Source: Fidelibacterota bacterium
Lineage (GTDB): Bacteria; Fidelibacterota; UBA8477; JABMPR01
DNA length: 64,000 nucleotides
Assembly (NCBI GenBank): GCA_016784025.1
Contig: JADHVL010000016.1
Span: forward strand, 1 to 64,000
Reading direction: 5' to 3'
The notes under the pieces are model-generated. The model saw only the letters and a program-made list of their open reading frames with translations, ran no database searches and was not told where the DNA came from. The translations under genes were made by a program, and so were the position numbers. Shown piece by piece: positions 62,666 through 64,000 of this stretch; position 1 is the first letter of the stretch; every line of letters begins with the position of its first letter.

Positions 62666-64000
62666 TTAAAAGGATTCGTTTTCTGTGCGGTCAATTACTT
62701 CTTGCTGTAGATCAGCATTCATATCATTGAAATAATCGCTGTAGCCAGCCATGCGGACCAACAAGTCTTTATAATCTTCAGGGTGTTTTTGTGCAGCTCT
62801 CAGGGTTGCTGTATCAACCACATTGAATTGAATATGGTGTCCCCCGCGCTTGAAATAATTACGAATCAAACTCCCCAGTTTTTTAATATCTGCATCCCTC
62901 TTTAACAAGCTGGGCAAGAATCTCTGATTTAAGAGGGTCCCCCCTGAGCGAGTATGGTCCAACTTTGTCAGGGAGCCTATAACAGCACTGGGTCCGTTGA
63001 TATCGCACCCGTGGGAGGGTGAGGTGCCATCTGATATGGATTTCCCCGCGAGGCGTCCATTGGGTGTGGCTCCTAGAACTTTGCCAAAATAGATGTGGCA
63101 GGTTGTTGAAAGCATGTTGAGATGAAAAACATCACCCCTAGTGTTGGGTTTACCATCGATGGTCTGGAGCAAATCTTCATAAACCTGTACAGCGATACTA
63201 TCTGCCCTATCGTCATCATTTCCAAAGAAGGGAGTCCAGTTTACAATGGTCTGCCGTAGTTTTTCTTCGCCACGAAAGTTTTTTGATACAGCCTCAAGGA
63301 GCTCCTTCATGCTCAAACTCTGTTTGTCGAAAACATGGGTTTTGATGGTAGAAAGACTATCTGTAACCGTTGCCAGTCCGGTACACTGAATATAGTTGGT
63401 GTTATAGCGGGGGCCGCCATTGTAATAGTCACGACCCTTTACGATACAGTCATCTATCAACACGGAGAGGAAGGGAGCGGGGGCATATTTGGCAAACATG
63501 GTATCGATATAATTGCTCACCCGGATTTTCTGATCCACGATATAGTTGAGCTGTTCAAGAAAAGCGCCATAGAGCGCTTCATACGAATTGAAAGAATTTG
63601 GGTCACCAGTTTGAATACCAGCTGTTTTGCCTGTTAGGGGATCCAGGCCGTCATTCAGAGTTACTTCAAGAATTTTAGGCACATTCAGGTATCCAGTTAA
63701 CAGAAAGGCCTCTTTGCCAAAAGCGCCGACCTCAATACAACCACTGCAACCACCTTCCCGGGCATCCCTGAGAGTTTTACCCATACCCACCATTTCCTGG
63801 ATATAGGTTTCTGGATTAAAAACGGAGGGATAACCGTGACCTTGTCGGATCACCTTGACAGCAGAATGGAGAAAGTCGTCAGGTGTTTTTGGGCTGATAT
63901 GAACAGAGGTTCCAGGTTGTAGCAGATGGAGGTCCTCTATAACCTCTAACATGATATAAGATACCTCACTGACACCATCGTTACCATCTTGAGTCAATCC
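62666..64000 (-). CDS. Glycyl-radical enzyme, HypD-like (N-terminus outside the window)
   Basis: The last ~444 residues of a PFL-family enzyme; the frame runs off the window edge, so about half the protein is missing. 'REGGCSGCIEVGAFGKEAF' contains the active-site Cys and the CxE arrangement (Cys, then Glu two residues on), and 'LVRMAGYSDYFNDM' holds the radical Gly near the C-terminus. The CIE motif and 'GPRYNTNYIQCTGLATVTDSL' in parts fit the trans-4-hydroxy-L-proline dehydratase (HypD)/PflD group better than pyruvate formate-lyase. Substrate assignment is tentative. Confidence 0.85.
   Translation of the reverse strand, partial: GLTQDGNDGVSEVSYIMLEVIEDLHLLQPGTSVHISPKTPDDFLHSAVKVIRQGHGYPSVFNPETYIQEMVGMGKTLRDAREGGCSGCIEVGAFGKEAFLLTGYLNVPKILEVTLNDGLDPLTGKTAGIQTGDPNSFNSYEALYGAFLEQLNYIVDQKIRVSNYIDTMFAKYAPAPFLSVLIDDCIVKGRDYYNGGPRYNTNYIQCTGLATVTDSLSTIKTHVFDKQSLSMKELLEAVSKNFRGEEKLRQTIVNWTPFFGNDDDRADSIAVQVYEDLLQTIDGKPNTRGDVFHLNMLSTTCHIYFGKVLGATPNGRLAGKSISDGTSPSHGCDINGPSAVIGSLTKLDHTRSGGTLLNQRFLPSLLKRDADIKKLGSLIRNYFKRGGHHIQFNVVDTATLRAAQKHPEDYKDLLVRMAGYSDYFNDMNADLQQEVIDRTENESF

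Overview
The window looks like the origin-proximal part of a bacterial chromosome from the FCB superphylum. The evidence is threefold. Large secreted proteins carry C-terminal domains with the 'NYPNPFNPST' type of FlgD-like/type IX secretion sorting signature. A GroES-like gene sits next to a DUF1844 gene. The housekeeping block dnaA / rpmH-rnpA-yidD-yidC-mnmE-mnmG-mfd is present. Candidatus Marinimicrobia (Neomarinimicrobiota) or a relative such as Ignavibacteria or KSB1 is my best guess. This is inference; there is no rRNA gene here to settle it. I found no tRNA, rRNA, CRISPR array, transposase or phage gene.

Layout. (1) 1-2640: an accessory stretch of single genes or small operons (a truncated gene, a lipoprotein, a YefM/YoeB toxin-antitoxin pair, a ParB-like small protein) separated by three copies of a ~130-168 bp structured repeat, arranged like a gene-cassette array. 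(2) 2679-9202: small metabolic and stress genes (VOC protein, Tat-exported aldo/keto reductase, OsmC, DUF1844, GroES-like, an unknown envelope protein, oligoendopeptidase F, an XRE regulator). (3) 9223-15730: secreted proteins, including two adjacent paralogues and the 5' stub of a third. (4) 16754-25762: a surface-glycan cluster (three glycosyltransferases, deacetylase-like protein, hexapeptide acyltransferase, flippase, GT39-like membrane transferase, FemAB/GNAT-like protein). (5) 25769-40723: bcp and dnaA leftward; rpmH, rnpA, yidD, yidC, mnmE, mnmG, mfd and three parvulin-type foldases rightward, ending at a clear terminator. A perfect parS site lies at the mnmG/mfd junction. (6) 40784-41528: a gene-free AT-rich region with three DnaA boxes spaced exactly 15 bp, a candidate origin that competes with the dnaA-rpmH gap. 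(7) 41529-43805: Na/Pi cotransporter, PhoU-like protein, acetyltransferase. (8) 44146-47013: ArsR regulator, thioredoxin lipoprotein, CcdA, permease and small thioredoxin, a probable thiol-linked metal(loid) export locus with a heptanucleotide repeat at the permease start. (9) 47241-52107: monomeric isocitrate dehydrogenase, small proteins, exported nickel superoxide dismutase. (10) 52290-57942: SCO1 and a caa3-like A2-type cytochrome oxidase operon with heme O synthase, the latter preceded by a partial duplication of its own 5' end. (11) 57964-64000: acetyltransferase, membrane protein, a YfiR / histidine kinase / response regulator module, and a glycyl-radical enzyme with its activase (cut by the window edge).

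Together the genes suggest a Gram-negative facultative organism: it respires oxygen and defends against peroxide and superoxide (Bcp, OsmC, Ni-SOD), yet keeps an oxygen-sensitive glycyl-radical enzyme. The most unusual items are the cassette-like repeat array, the parS site inside coding sequence, the 15-bp-phased DnaA boxes, the Ni-SOD whose signal peptide would expose the nickel-binding His1, the heptamer repeat abutting a permease start, and two separate partial tandem duplications (14943 and 56984).
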